Positions 1 to 12,268 of a DNA stretch of 64,000 bases are shown here, one piece after another; the stretch's first letter is position 1; each line of letters begins with the position of its first letter. The notes below the pieces were generated by a model, which saw only the letters and a program-made list of their open reading frames with translations, was not told the DNA's origin and searched no databases. The stretch comes from Podospora comata (Eukaryota > Ascomycota > Sordariomycetes > Sordariales > Podosporaceae), in the NCBI GenBank assembly GCA_017354895.1, contig CP071498.1, forward strand, positions 620,001 through 684,000, given 5' to 3'. The position numbers and the translations under genes were made by a program.

Positions 1-619
1 CTGGGGTCACGTGATGCGGCTCAGTGCCAAGCAGCGTTGAAGCCACCACCCGTCCAAACAGGGATTGATTCGCCAAAGAAAACACCCCACAAAGAGACAG
101 GCCATCGTCCACTGATCGACCCCAGGCGCATCCGCCAGAACGACGAGCATCAAGTTTCAGCATCGCAAGAATATCAGTAGATGCAGTCGGCCGCCGAGTC
201 GCTGGAAGAACCGGTATCACGACGCATTGTCGACGTCGAAAACTCTGCTGCAAACCGCGTCGAACGACCGCCATTGACGCCCGCCCCAACAGCGGAAAAC
301 ACTGGACCTGACCTGGAACTCATTCCAGAGCCGAATCACGCTCCGCTGGCCGCGACCTGACCCTGGACCGCGGCGCATCATCATCATCCACCACCACCGC
401 CCACTTCCAACCCCATCGGCCATCGCTATCGCGCCCGCCCCATCGATTCAAGCATCAGCCTCAATTGCTCCTATCGACACTCGACCGTCCTCGGCGCTCT
501 AACATTTTTTTTTCTCTCTCGCCAGCCCTCCCGATGCGATTCGAGCAGGGGAGCAACCTCTAAGCGACGGGTCTCCCTCCCTCACGCCGCTGCCTGCGGG
601 CAGCAGCTCACCCATCCAA
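1..619 (+). promoter_or_regulatory. spt20 upstream region and leader with a probable 5'UTR intron acceptor
   Basis: This stretch precedes spt20. A CACGTG E-box lies at 8-13 inside GTCACGTGAT. A strong 3' splice site is visible: branch CTCTAAC at 497-503, a T-rich tract, then AG at 524-525. Every in-frame extension of the spt20 ORF upstream of 620 hits a stop (TAA after the ATG at 533), so this is probably a leader intron; its donor is not certain (GTATCA near 213 is a candidate). A 59-codon ATG-initiated ORF at 181-360 would act as an upstream ORF if it is in the transcript. Confidence 0.5.
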
Positions 620-3600
620 ATGGCGCCCACTGTCGCCGCTGCTTCGGCAGTGTCGGTCGCGACCAAGGCGAAACGCCCCATACCTCCGGGCATACAAACA
701 AACGGCGCCGTGATCACATCACGCTCCTCGCCGTCACCATCCATATCAGCCAAGCGAGCCCCCTCGGCCGTCCGCCAACCCTCGATTCCCCCAACCGCTA
801 ACGGCACCACCCCATCATCAGCCCGACCCCCAAACCGGGCACGGCGAGAAGCCTCAGCACAAATACTGGGTAGGGGCCAGAGGAGTGCAGGCCTTAGATC
901 GGCCAGCCTCGTCCCGGACTCTGCGATATCCCCTACCCTGACGGAACCACCACCATACGGTATGCATGGCGCGCTGCATGCGCTTATTGATGTTGCCGTA
1001 TATGCTAACTTGAACTGCAGTGGTAACTGACGAGTACATTTTGAAAAAATATGCCGGGAACCCGCCCTCCCTCATCGTGCATCTATTTCAAACGCATTGG
1101 CGATTTGATCAACAAGAGGGCATGTTTCCATACAAATCGCCCATGAAGATCTTCCTCGACCACGTTCGGGAACGCACTGTCCCCAACGAGCTGCTGGGCT
1201 ACCTGACCGAGGCGGGGGTTCCTTTCTATGAAGGATGCTTAATTGTGCAGGTACATGATCACAAGACAGCCACCCAGCAGGTCAAAGACGTTGCTCGGCC
1301 GACCTCTGCTCCCTCGAACTCCAAGTCGATGCCGACGCCCTTCTCGATTCACAACTACAACCAGTGTCTCACGCCATCCTCGTATGTCCCTTACCCAGAA
1401 GAGAACCTCAAGGCGAGCGGGGTGGCTGTGCCGGCCAGTGACTCGGACAGCAAACGAAAAACGGCCGAGGAAAAAGATAAGGAAAACATGCCGGCCCCGA
1501 GCGCGCCCATAGATCAGAAGAGCAAAGGACCAGTAAAGCCCAAGATCATCACGGTTGTGTTGCACCCAACACAGCATAGTTTGCATACAGATCTTATGAT
1601 TAAGGCCAGCACCCCCCGAGGAGCTTCAGAGTCACGCGCTGATGGAGCTGTTCCTCCGACACCTCACGGAGCTGTGCCTCCTACCCCTATGGCTGGTAGC
1701 ATGCCCCCTCCGGCCAAGAAACAGAAACGAGAGAAAATGGAACTGGACTCGAGCAACATCTACGTTGCCGAATCGCAGATTCTCCTGGCAACAACGGCGC
1801 CCTTGGACCTCGAGCCTACAAAGAATGCCGAGGAAACAATAGCCAAGCTCGAGCAGCTCGCGCACCCCGACCACTCGCACAAACCACCAGAGCCCAAGAC
1901 TCGCAAAAGAACCGTGGCGGAGATGGCGGCCGACGAAGCAGCAGCGGCTCAGCAAGAGCGCTACATGCTCATTCTTGATGAGCGTGCGTCTTCCAAACTG
2001 GGCGGTGCTCAAACGGGGGGCAGCGGTGCAGATGGGGATGGCCAAGCGGCAGCTTCCACGTGGGAGCCTAGATTTGAACGCTTCAAGGTCATTGAGAACA
2101 TCCAGAAGGAACATGCGGCCAAGAAAGAGGCAGAAAAGCTCAAGCAGGCCGAAAACGAACGCAAGCTCCAGCTGGCCAAGCAGCAGCAGGAGCAACAAGC
2201 TGCTGTTTTGCACGCTCAACAAGCGCAGCAAGCCCAACAGGCGCAACAAGCCGAGGAGAGGAGAAGAAAAGAGCAGGCGGCAATGCTGCAAAAACAAGAG
2301 GCACAGAGGCGAATGCAACAAGCCCAAGCCCAAGCCCAGGCTCAACAAGCGGCTCAAGCAGCTCAGCAGCTGGCTCAGGCTCAGCAGCAGGCTCAACAAC
2401 AGGCTCAACAACAGGCTCAACAACAGGCTCAACAACAGGCTCAACAACAAGCCAGGGCTCAGCAAGCCCAGGCTCTGGCTCAGCAGCAAGCTCAGCAAGC
2501 CCAGGCGCAGCAGGCGGCTCAACAACAGGCGCAGCAGAACCAGGGAATGCAAAATATGGGCACTCCCAATGCTCAGCACAGTCCGATGGCCGGCGGCATG
2601 GGCAGCGGCATGCCCGTCAGCATGGCACCCCAGGCCCAGGCGCGCTTTACCCAAGTCTCACAGCCACAAGCCTCGTCCCCTATCATCCGCCAGAATACTC
2701 CCCAAGCGGCATCGTCGCCCATGGTTCAAGGTGTTCCCATGCAGCATTCCAACTCCAGCATGGGCCAAGCTGCAAGCCCACCCCGACCTTCATCTGTGGT
2801 GCAAAACCACCCAATGGCTGCTCCCATGGCTCCCAGCATGTCGGCACGTGGAAGCCAGCAGAGCCATGCTGCCGGTACCCCTAGGATGCATTCTGCAACT
2901 CCCAATATGGCCCAAGCAACACCAATGACGCGACCCATGGCGGTGCCGACGCCAAGGATGTCCCAAGCAAGCCCACCACCCGGTGTCTTGACTCCTCAGG
3001 CCATGGGACAAGCGATGTTGATGAACGCCCAAGGCATGGCGGGTATGCCAAATGTCAACATCCAGTCCACAGCTCAGCAGATTGCGGCTCAGCAGCGAAT
3101 GATGCAACAGCGGCAGCAAATGGGGATGCAAAGCGGGGGTGCCGTGCCTTTGAATCAAATACAGTTCCAGCAACAACAACAGGCGATGCTACAGCGGCAG
3201 CTTATGCTTCAGCAACAGCAGCAGCGTGGTCAAATGATGACACAGGGCAACCAGGCTCTCGCAGCCAACTATGCGCAGCAGTTGAACAACATGCAGCAAC
3301 AAGCAGGAATGCAGATGACACCCCAACAGCGCCAGATGCTCATGGCTCAGTCAATGGCGGCAGCCCAACAACAGAACCCTAACATGATGGCGATGAACGG
3401 CATGACGCCACAGCAGGTGGCTCAAATGCAACAAATTCAGTTACAGCAACAGATCCAGCAGCAACAACAATTGCAGGCCCAGCAGAGGGCCCAGCAACAG
3501 CAACAGCAGCAGCAGCAGCAGCAGCCAACGCCCCAGCAGATGCAAATGCACGCTCTGCTTCAGCAACCCCAGGTTCAGAGCCAGATTACCAACCACTCGA

Positions 3601-3815
3601 ATGCTCTATTTACCAAGAGACTGCCCGAGCTCGCTCAACGTTATGGTGGAAATGCGCAAGCAATCCCACAGGAAGAGTTGGCACAATTCAAGGCGCAGTG
3701 TCAACAGCAGGCGGTTGGTCTTGTGACGAGAACGTATGCGCAGAGGAACATGCAGATGCAGGCACAGCGGGCTCAGGCGGCGGCAATGCAGGGGATGATG
3801 CAGCAGGGGATGTAA
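620..3815 (+). CDS. spt20: Spt20, structural subunit of the SAGA co-activator complex
   Basis: The coding sequence is join(620..869,1021..3815), 1014 residues. The intron has donor GTAGGG, a perfect TGCTAAC branch at about 1002-1008 and acceptor GCAG; the split codon is GTG and the frame runs through. Residues about 84-165 form the Spt20 domain ([17 protein letters not shown] and the FEG-type CLIVQVHDH end), and a second conserved strand ([11 protein letters not shown]) lies near 255. From about residue 430 the protein is almost wholly Q/A/M/P, with a 12-bp tandem repeat coding QAQQ and later pure glutamine runs, as is usual for fungal Spt20. In SAGA, Spt20 holds the complex together and supports TBP delivery and acetylation of promoters in the nucleus. 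The first ATG of the open frame is used as start. The identification is firm for the domain; exact N-terminus is less sure. Confidence 0.9.
2389..2448 (+). repeat. 12-bp coding minisatellite in spt20
   Basis: About five near-perfect copies of CAGGCTCAACAA lie head to tail and encode QAQQ units inside the glutamine-rich tail. The very low divergence between copies suggests recent slippage or expansion. Confidence 0.85.
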
Positions 3816-4923
3816 CGGGCTGTGAATATGGGGGGATGTTGCTGTTAAGGGGGTCTCAGGTATGGGGAACATACTTATATCAAATCATACTCAAAAAGAG
3901 GGGGGGGGGGTGGGTGGGTGGGTTGTTTTTAATTGGAGTTTTGCGGGGACAAGGCAAGCGGTGTTTACACGGTGTGGTTGGTTGGTTCCAGAAAGCTAGG
4001 AATTTGGCTCTCTGGCTTTTTATCGTTTCTTTTATCATTCCGTTGCTTCTTATTTTTTTTTTCACAGCCAGGCTTCCCATATTTTGGGAAACGGCTAAGA
4101 CTATATACCCTGGGTTTATCAATTGGGACATTTTTGGTTTGTTTTTTACCCCTTCCCCCCCCTTTTTTTTCTAGTAACTAAAGAGCGATGAATGAAAAAA
4201 GCGAAGAAGGAATGGGGTTAGTTGGTTTGGTTTTGGTTGGCCAGCGGCTGGTGATGAGGGGGATGGGAATGGGGTTGTCAGAAATGTTCATTGCTGCTAC
4301 TACTACTCCTACTACTGCTACTACTACTACTTGTGTATTTTGTACTGTTGGATTGGAAATGGGAAAGGGGGTGGGGAAAGGGATAAGGTAGGGAAGGAAG
4401 GGTTTGTGTGTCAATTTGGGGCATAGTATGTATACAAGATGAATCTATTGCCTGTGGTAGATGTGATTTGTGAGTTTCCAGTGTTGTGACTTGGATTGAG
4501 GTGAGGTTAAAGGTTACACGTGACAGGTCACGAGTGAGTGGCTGATTAATGTGCGGTTTGTTTGGGTTCAGGACGCACGGACCAAAAGGCGTCGCGTTTC
4601 GGGGTGTGTGCTATGACGGAATAGTTCTGGTGCCTCTCTCTCTCTTCCCGTCGTTGTGAGCAGCAGCTGCAGAAAGAGAGGCGTGGATCTACTGTTGTTC
4701 GCTTTTTTATTTTAGCTTCAAGAAGAAAGCTTCTTGCTGTTGCGAACATCATTTCCCTGTTTCACGCCCACTTCTCCTCTCACTCACCGGACCTTTTTTT
4801 CTTCAAGTTATTTATCAGCACTAAGGCTTTTTGCTATTTTCGTATCTTCTAGCTGCCGTTGCGACCAACCAACCAACCGAGCCGGAACACAACGACCGCA
4901 TCAACACACACACACACCCAAAG
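3816..4923. other. Intergenic: spt20 3' end to atg27 promoter
   Basis: No gene is seen. The stretch has long G and T runs, an ACT/CTA trinucleotide repeat at about 4295-4332 and a CACGTG box at 4517-4522, about 400 bp before the atg27 start. A pyrimidine-rich leader and a CA repeat directly precede the atg27 ATG. Confidence 0.6.
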
Positions 4924-6064
4924 ATGAGATCAACATCATGGCTCCCGCTGCTGTCGTCCTCGATGGCAGTGATGATAACAGCATCCCCCGCCCCCGCCGC
5001 CGCAAAGTTCAACTGCGAGAAGCTCCCCGTCGACGGGCACACCTACAACTTCAAGGAGCTTTCGGGGCCGCACACGGTCGTCACGAGCGAGTTTCTTGCG
5101 CCGAGTTACCACAACACGACGTACACGATTGATTTGTGTGGGGGGTTGAAATCAAAGACTGGGGGGGAGGGGGAGAGGTGCCCTGAGGGGACGAGGGGTG
5201 AGTTTTACACGACGTCTGGTAAAACGGACAAGAGGCTGACTGAGAATTAGTATGCGCGATCAAGCACAAGTGGGACCCGAAGACGGACAAGGCGACGGTG
5301 GATCACTTTGTGCCTATTGTGGTGGAGAAGAAGGATGGTGGGTTTGAGTGGGAGGCTAAGAGGTTACCTGCTGAGGAGGCAAAGGGGAAGGGTGATGAAG
5401 ATAAGAAAAAGGAGGGGCTGAGGGTTACCCTCAAGGGGGGGAAGTATCTTGGGAGACAGCAGCAGACGGTGGTGGAGTTTAGGTGTTCGGGTCTCAAAGG
5501 GGATGAGGAGGAGTGGGATAGTAAGAAGTTGGTTGAGTATGAGAGGGTGAACAAGAGGAGGAGGGCGGAAGATGAGGGGGATGATGGGTTCAGCACGCCG
5601 GAGCATGAGCTCAGGAAGGAGGGGGCGGCGCTGGTTTGGGAGGGGTATAAGAGTGATGGGGAGGTGGATACGTTGGCTTTGACGTGGTATACCAAGTTTG
5701 TTTGTGACAAGGCTGTCGGGGATGAGCCGGAGAAGGGGAAGGAGCCGGAGGAAGGTGGGGGGGAGAGTGCGCATTGGGGGTTTTTTACTTGGTTTGTGGT
5801 TTTGTGAGTATCTTTTGCTCCATTTGGGGGGTCGTGATGAACGGGTTTGCTAACATGGGATTGAACAGGGTTTTTCTCGGCATCGCAACGTACCTCATCT
5901 TTGGCTCGTGGCTCAACTACAACCGGTATGGCGCTCGGGGGTGGGATTTGCTTCCCCATGGTGACACGCTCAGGGATGTCCCGTACCTGCTCAAGGACTG
6001 GATGCGGAGAGTTCTTAATACGATACAAAGCAGTGGCAGCAGGGGGGGATACTCAGCCGTGTAG
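4924..6064 (+). CDS. atg27: Atg27, type I membrane autophagy protein
   Basis: The coding sequence is join(4924..5197,5251..5803,5869..6064), 340 residues. Introns use GTGAGT donors, with GCTGAC and TGCTAAC branches, and join in frame. Residues 1-27 are a cleavable-looking signal peptide; CEKLPVDGHTYNFKEL opens the lumenal mannose-6-phosphate-receptor-like domain; the single membrane segment is at about 268-288 and is split by the second intron. The protein ends in YSAV, the tyrosine sorting motif known from yeast Atg27, which returns it from the vacuole membrane. Yeast Atg27 cycles between vacuole, Golgi and Atg9 vesicles and supports Atg9 trafficking. The lumenal part carries a long acidic/basic insert (KGKGDEDKKK region). 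Family length and topology agree, and the terminal motif makes the call secure. Confidence 0.92.
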
Positions 6065-6828
6065 GGGCGGGGGAGTTATGATGGGCGGCAGGGATACACT
6101 GGAGGAGGTGGATGGGGACGAAGTGGTAGCAGTTGGGAGCGGTTTTGATGGGATACCTACTAGACTTTCTTTTGTTTTTTGTCGGTGCTCCTAATCCATG
6201 TGGGTTTCAAATCCAGTTATACAACATTGGTGGTGTTTTGGGTGGACGGATCATTGGGGGGGGGGTGGGGGCGCGTTTTTTATTCAATGATAATATTGTT
6301 ATGGCCAGGATGAGAGAGGGTATCGCTAATTGATAGGATTTGTATTGATGATGCATTTTCTGATAGCGGATAAATGATTGCCATTGATGTAGTTGCGGAC
6401 CTTGATGGTTGTCTTAGTCAGGGTGCGGATCACATGCCTCTCGGCCGCGTTGCCGCCACCAAGCCAGCCGGGTCCCGCGTGATCGGATCCGGCTTGTTTT
6501 TTGGAGTGAGGGATGGGAATGGGAAACGGAAGACCGGGATTTGCGGGGACCGACTCGAGTTTCGTTCTTTCCTTTTTTTTTAATGTTGTATTGTGGAAGC
6601 TTTTCAAACTTGTGATATTTGTGCGATTGTAGGTGTTGTGTCTGGTGTGTGCAAATCAAGCCGAGGTAAGCAATTTGGTTGATCAAGAGGACACCGGCGG
6701 AACATGGTATCCTGATGCGTTTTATCACTAACACTTTTGTTTTCTCAGTCTCTCAGTTTCACTTTTTGACTTTCTATTCTCATTCTCACCCTCATTCTCA
6801 TCAACCACCACCATAACCAACCGATAAA
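6065..6828 (+). promoter_or_regulatory. Intergenic and leader of the enoyl-CoA isomerase-like gene, with a 5'UTR intron
   Basis: A complete intron signature lies before the next gene: donor GAG|GTAAGC at 6666, branch CACTAAC near 6727-6733 and acceptor TTCTCAG ending at 6748. The intron, 6666-6748, is 83 bp and lies wholly upstream of the ATG at 6829. The rest is the atg27 3' region and shows no gene. Confidence 0.6.
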
Positions 6829-7659
6829 ATGGCCACCCCAGGCAAAACTCTCTTCGCAATCCCCATCCCCCCTCTAAACCAACACCCCGGCGGGACCGTC
6901 ACCGTCACCCTCCCCGCCCCGGCAGTGTACCTCTTAACCATCACCTCCCCCCCAGACAACCGCCTCACCACCGCCTCCTGCACCGCCATCCTCGACGCGT
7001 TGGACCTGATCGAATTCGGTGGTTACACCCCCGGCGTCGTCATCACAACTTCCGGCCTCCCCAAGTTCTTCTCCAACGGCCTCGACCTCGAGCACGCGCT
7101 TGGAACAGAAGGGTTCCTGCCCGGGGTGCTGTACAGACTTTTCAACCGGTACCTCACCTACCCCATGCCCACCATCGCCCTCCTCCCGGGCCACGCCTTT
7201 GCTGGAGGGCTAATGCTGGCTATGCACAACGACTATCGGGTCATGAATCCCGCCAAAGGGTTCGCGTGTGTGAATGAGTTGGAGTTTGGGGTTCCGCTCA
7301 AGGCTGCCATGTCCTCTATCTTCAGACTTAAGCTCCCTCCTGCAACCTATAGGGATTTGGTTCTTGAGGCGAAACGTTTCTCCGGGGAAGAGGGGGTCAA
7401 GGCAGGGTTGGTGGACAGAACGGGCGGGTTGGATCAGGCGCTGGAGTTGATAAAGGAGAGGAAGCTGACCAACAAGGCCAAGACGGGGATTTATGGGTTG
7501 CTAAAGGCCGAGATGTACAGGGAGTCGGTTGGGTTTTTGACGCAGGCGGGGTACGACAAAGAGGAGGAGAAGGACAGGTTGATGATTGAGGGGGAGGATA
7601 AGCGGAAGGAGGAGGCCGAGGGGAAGTTGGGGTCTATCAAGGAGAAGGCCAAGTTGTGA
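6829..7659 (+). CDS. Peroxisomal enoyl-CoA hydratase/isomerase family protein
   Basis: This is a single exon of 276 residues with the crotonase fold. Visible family blocks are the first oxyanion-hole segment (FFSNGLDLEHAL, about residues 82-93), the second (PGHAFAGGLMLAMHNDYRVM, about 123-142) and NELEFGVPL (about 149-157), whose glutamate matches the catalytic glutamate of delta3,delta2-enoyl-CoA isomerases. The last three residues, AKL, form a type 1 peroxisomal targeting signal. The likely role is isomerisation of enoyl-CoA esters during beta-oxidation of unsaturated fatty acids in peroxisomes, with substrate not determined. The C-terminal 40 residues are lysine/glutamate-rich and helical. 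A plain hydratase or a family member of other specificity cannot be excluded. The ATG is the first after the leader intron. Confidence 0.8.
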   Translation: MATPGKTLFAIPIPPLNQHPGGTVTVTLPAPAVYLLTITSPPDNRLTTASCTAILDALDLIEFGGYTPGVVITTSGLPKFFSNGLDLEHALGTEGFLPGVLYRLFNRYLTYPMPTIALLPGHAFAGGLMLAMHNDYRVMNPAKGFACVNELEFGVPLKAAMSSIFRLKLPPATYRDLVLEAKRFSGEEGVKAGLVDRTGGLDQALELIKERKLTNKAKTGIYGLLKAEMYRESVGFLTQAGYDKEEEKDRLMIEGEDKRKEEAEGKLGSIKEKAKL

Positions 7660-8222
7660 AGGATAGAGAGAGAGAGAGTGTGTGTGTGTGAGTGTGTGTG
7701 AGAGAGAAGGGAGTGTTGAAGAAAGAACATCAGCGAATGATTTACTACAGATGTTGTATCTTTTTTTTTGGTCTACACTACTACATCTCTCTACCTGCGA
7801 AAGCAAAAACCGGCCGTTGCATAATTCATCAAACCAGACAGAACAAAAGACAGACACCAAACCCAGCCGGATCAGTAAATAAACAGAAATATCATCACAA
7901 TCAAACACATTTCTCGAGACCACCACCTCAAAGAAACCCAGCGCCATCACAATATTCTTGCGCTGTGAACATTAAAAAAAAACCAAATCCAAGTTGAGAA
8001 TTTCAGTTACAGAGAGACAAAAATAAAAATAAAAACGCCAAACAATGCAGGGTATGGTAACATACAACGCCGTATACTCCCTCCCCTCTTCCCTGCCTTG
8101 ATTTGCCTTGCCATAATGAAAAGGCCTTCCCTTGCCACTCTTAAAACGTACAACTCAAAACAGGTTGTGGTATACTCCGCCATGTACGGGCTTTGTTATT
8201 CTTCCCCCACGTCACTTCGCTT
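7660..8222. other. Convergent 3' region between the isomerase-like gene and kcs1
   Basis: The stretch contains a GA/GT dinucleotide tract at about 7668-7706 and otherwise unremarkable, A-rich 3'UTR-like sequence. No gene is seen. Confidence 0.6.
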
Positions 8223-11200
8223 TCACTCACTAACGGACCCCTCATCATCGTAATCCTCCGGATATCCCATCGCTTCCCCATTTCCTGACGACACCAACCC
8301 CATCTGGGCCCTCGTGTCTCGCTGAATCTTGAGGAAGTACATCCTCAAGCTGTGCAAACCCCGCATGAACCCTCTGTCTGGCTCTCCGGGGTGCCTCGGT
8401 GGGCAGGCCTTGTCCTCCATCGGATCATACGGCGTGATGCAGTTGGCAAAGTCGGCAATCTTGAAGTCGATATCCCGCTTGCTCTTCTTCTGTCTCCTCG
8501 GGGCCTCCTCCGTGTCCGTCGCGAAATCAGTTGTTGAGTCGTCGATGGCTGCAGTTTCGTAGCCGTTGCTGGCGTCCGCCGAAGTGTCACCGTCGTAAAA
8601 CATGAGCAGACTCGCCGCGTAGAACCGGTACCCCTTCAACCTGCCCACGATCACCTCCAGCTCATCCAGCTTCCGGAGAACAGTGGGAATATGTCGAAGA
8701 ATACTGGCCGGGTCAACACCGTCATATAAAAACCGTGTCAGTGCACCCTGGAACTCTCCTCCTTTCTTCAGAGTCCGGCCGTAGTACTTGTCCCTAAAAA
8801 CATAGCTCTGCGTCTGAACGTCCCACACCTGAAGCCCGCAGACCCTGACGCCCAGTTCGCGAGATGTGGTCTTGGCACACTTGCCTTTCTGCGATTGCTG
8901 CTTCTTGGGGTTCGCATCCACGCCATACTGCCGGGTGCCCATCTTCAGATCCATGATGCAAGGCCTCTTCATGCCTGCTGTCAAGTCCTCCAGGAGCAAA
9001 AAGTACTCGACGCGGGAGTCGCTCTGCGTTTGAGCCTCCTTGGGGTTGATAGGCCGGGGAATCTTCTTGAACTCGGAAGTTGGACTGGGGAGCGCTGAAG
9101 TGGCAGCCGAGGTGATGGCCGAGACAAAGGCATTGGGATGCTGAACTTCGCCACCCCCATTGATGGTCGCCTCAACTGGTTGTTCTGCTGGGGGGGTGGG
9201 AGCATTCGCTTTTACGGGAGTCTTGGGGTTGGGCACAATCTCGTCACGGGTACCCTTGTAGACAACCTCGTCCGCCTCTTCGAAATACTTCAGGTTGCCA
9301 CGGTCGTCGCGGACATCGTCCGGCTTTCGACGCAGGCCCGTCCCAGAGTACCGGCGCTTCTTCTTAAGAGCTGCGGGCGACGATCCTCCGAAGATTTCAG
9401 GCTCTGGAGCACTAGTTCCCGTGACATCCTTGGGTGCACCCTCGTCCTCCTCGCCCTCTGCGTCGCAGAATGTGTCAATGTGGCCGAGATCACTCTGTGT
9501 CTGCGCCAAGGAGCTTGCACTCAGTGTACGCTCAGCAGCCTCTCTGGCTGCCTGGGCCCTCTTCTCGTGAGACTCTGCCAGACTCGGATCTGATCCGGTC
9601 GGGCGAAGTGACTGCTGAAGGGTACGCCTCGGCATTGGACGCTGGTGTCCCTTGCGGTGCCGATGAATCGCAATCGGCTGCTTGAGGAAGGCATCATTGA
9701 AGACCTCATTCCGGAGTCTCTTGTTCACCGTGGTGGCGCCCCAGCTGTTGGCATGCCGGTCGGAAAGACTGGGGCGCGTCAGCGCAGTCTTGGTGGGTGT
9801 CACAGGTACATCTTGCGGCGCTGTCTCGCTGTGCGGAAGTGTTGATGCCGACGAACTCCTAAATCTTCCGCCCAGGCTTGGCGGACTCGGCAACGAGGGC
9901 TGGAGGAGACTTCGAGGCAGAATGTGCTGATTGTCAACAAACGTAACTGTAGGAATCTGGCCTTGGTTGTTCTGCAGTGATTGGCTGATCATTCTGGGGC
10001 GATCAGTGGGGGGGTCAGCTTCGTGAGAAGTCCGGCTTGTCCCGTTCGCCTTCGAGTCGCCATCTGGGTGATAACGGTCCACTGCATGATCATCTCTTTT
10101 CATGGTTGACTTGCGACGAGACTGTTTCTGAAATGTGACATTCAACACCCCGATATATCTAAGCCCATTTGTTAGCAAAAATCCTGGATGCCTTGGACAG
10201 AATAGACATACCTCGGGAGGAAGGCAAGAAGATCGCGATGGTAGTGCTCAATCTTTTCGTAAAACTCATTTTCTCTGTTGTTCAGCTGCTTACAGACAGC
10301 TCGCTTGGAGAACCTCCACAGAGTGGTATGGCCGCCAACTTGATGCTTGTATGGAATCAGCTCAATGGCCTCTAGTGGCTGCGTGGGCTCCAGCTGATGG
10401 TCATGGACGACTTCTTCATGATACTGGGAGACTGGACGGGACGGCTTGGCAGATACATCTCTGCTTTCAACAGCAGCCACCGGGCCGGCAGGTTGAGTGA
10501 TGTCTAGTTCAGGTGCTACACTAGAGCTTTGGGTAGGTTCAGACTTGAGTTTTCTGTCTATTGGCTCCCCGTGTTCGTCAAACTCTGGCTCGTCAGCTTT
10601 GACAAGCCACGGATGAAAATCGTCATGTCGAGACTGGGTTCGTGCCGGCACACTCCTAGGGGGCGCACCAGGCACTGGGGCGTGCTCTGTTGGCTGTTCG
10701 GGGGGCGCTTGATGCGGGACGAACACTGCCGACGAGATCTTTTCCTCTCCCGACTCGTCGCCCTCATCAACCGCACTATCCCCGCCTCCGGTGCTGGCAT
10801 CCGACTCCCGTCGCAGTTCCAACCCGCCAGAGCATGGCTCAATCGGCTCCACATGTTGTTGGTGATGGGCAGCAAGTTTGCAAGGCGACTTTACTGGCTT
10901 CACAGGGCTGGCGTGAAGTGAGGTTTCCATGTGCTTGGAAACAAAATAATCTTCCGGGGCTTCTTCGATTGTCTCAACTGCGTCAGGCGTGCGCAGTCCG
11001 GCCGGGGTCGTCTTGGCCCGCGGTGGCCCTTTGGCCGTGGGAGTCTTGTCATCAAGATCACGAGTCTTGGTTTTGTTGACATCGCCTTCTTTGAGTAGTC
11101 CTTCACCTTCGTGGGCGATATCCCCTGTCTTCTCTCGATGGGTGGAAGGCCGGGTCTCTTTCCGTTTCACTTTCTCTTCCGGGAGACCTTCTTTGAAGAA

Positions 11201-12268
11201 TCGCAGGCTGTGACTGGCTTTCCGACTGCGCGCATTCGGCTCGTGTCCGGCCAAGGCCTGGGTAATAGACTTTTCAACCTGACCGCTGTCCCCGTCACTG
11301 TCAATCTCTCCCGTTCCGATAGACCAGGCCTTCTCGGGCCCCAAAGACACCCTGTGCTCCGTCTTCCAAGTCCTGAGGACGGGCCGCTCTTCGATTGCAG
11401 TGTTCTCGTCGGTATGTCCATCGTACATGGCGGTAGGTGAGTCGGTGAAGAGGGCATGGCCGCTGGGTGTATCGGCAGCAAAGGTGTTGGCCCGATTGCC
11501 AAGGCGATTCTTGAAGTCGCCCTCTCGATCTTTGGTCTTGGCCAGAAACTCGCGGTGGCCGTTGAGCATTGAGTTGACCTCGCCGAGATCAATGTCCAGC
11601 CTGCCAAAAGCAGGTGGCGCCACCGTGGTGGCCACAGAGATCAATGAAGGCATGGTCGGCTTTCGGGGAGAGACTCGCTGCGCTAGAACATCACCTTCTC
11701 CGTGATGCGGCGGGCCATGACGGGGATCTCGAGGTTTGACGTCACGGTTCGAGGGAGGATGGTGTGAGGAGTCGACAGTGGACTGGCTGGCGGCGGTGGA
11801 GGAATCTATATGGGAAGATGAGGAATGTCGAGGGATGCCACGGGCTGTCGCGAGGGCTTGGGTCAGCAGGGAGGGGCCCTGTGGTCTCTGTAGAACGGCA
11901 GGACCCCGGGCATATTTAATCTGATCTGCATGGGTGGTGCCGTGCTGCGGTGCTGGTGTCGCTGGTGGTGGTGGTACCGTCGAGGATGTTGCTTCTTCTT
12001 GTGTTGCGGGAGGAGGACCGGGGGCCGGACCGGGTGCAGGTGGAGGAGGGGGTGCGTCGGTATTAATAGAGTCGGGGCCGGGGTGAGGCGCAGACGACAA
12101 GGCGGGAGGGAGAGGGGGAGCAGGAGGGATGGCGGGCGGTGGGGGAGGAGGGGGAGGAGGAGCTGGTGTTGATGAAGAAGAGGAAGAAGAACAGGTACCG
12201 GTAGCCCTTTCGGGGCTCACCAGAGCAGCGGGTGCGGCATTTTCGGGTGGACAGGGCGAGTTGGACAT
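8223..12268 (-). CDS. kcs1: Inositol hexakisphosphate kinase (Kcs1/IP6K family)
   Basis: The coding sequence is complement(join(8223..10158,10212..12268)), 1330 residues. The intron has donor AG|GTATGT and branch TGCTAAC, and joins LPRY to IGVLNVTF exactly. The N-terminal half is disordered and proline-rich. A conserved block (VGGHTTLWRF...NRENEFYEKI) at about 620-686 precedes the kinase core. The core shows the family signature PxxxDxKxG (CIMDLKMGTRQYG, about 1085), SLLMFYDG (about 1200) and DFKIADFAN (about 1250), the inositol and metal binding elements. The enzyme makes diphosphoinositol pyrophosphates such as 5-IP7 from IP6, which act in phosphate sensing, telomere length and vacuole biology. 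The start at 12268 (MSNSPCPPE) is the first ATG followed by protein-like sequence; the frame stays open to 12619 but that part looks like leader. Confidence 0.9.

Noticed and set aside
1632-2654. A 340-codon leucine/serine-rich minus-strand ORF
   Set aside because: It is the antisense shadow of the spt20 CAG/CAA repeats.
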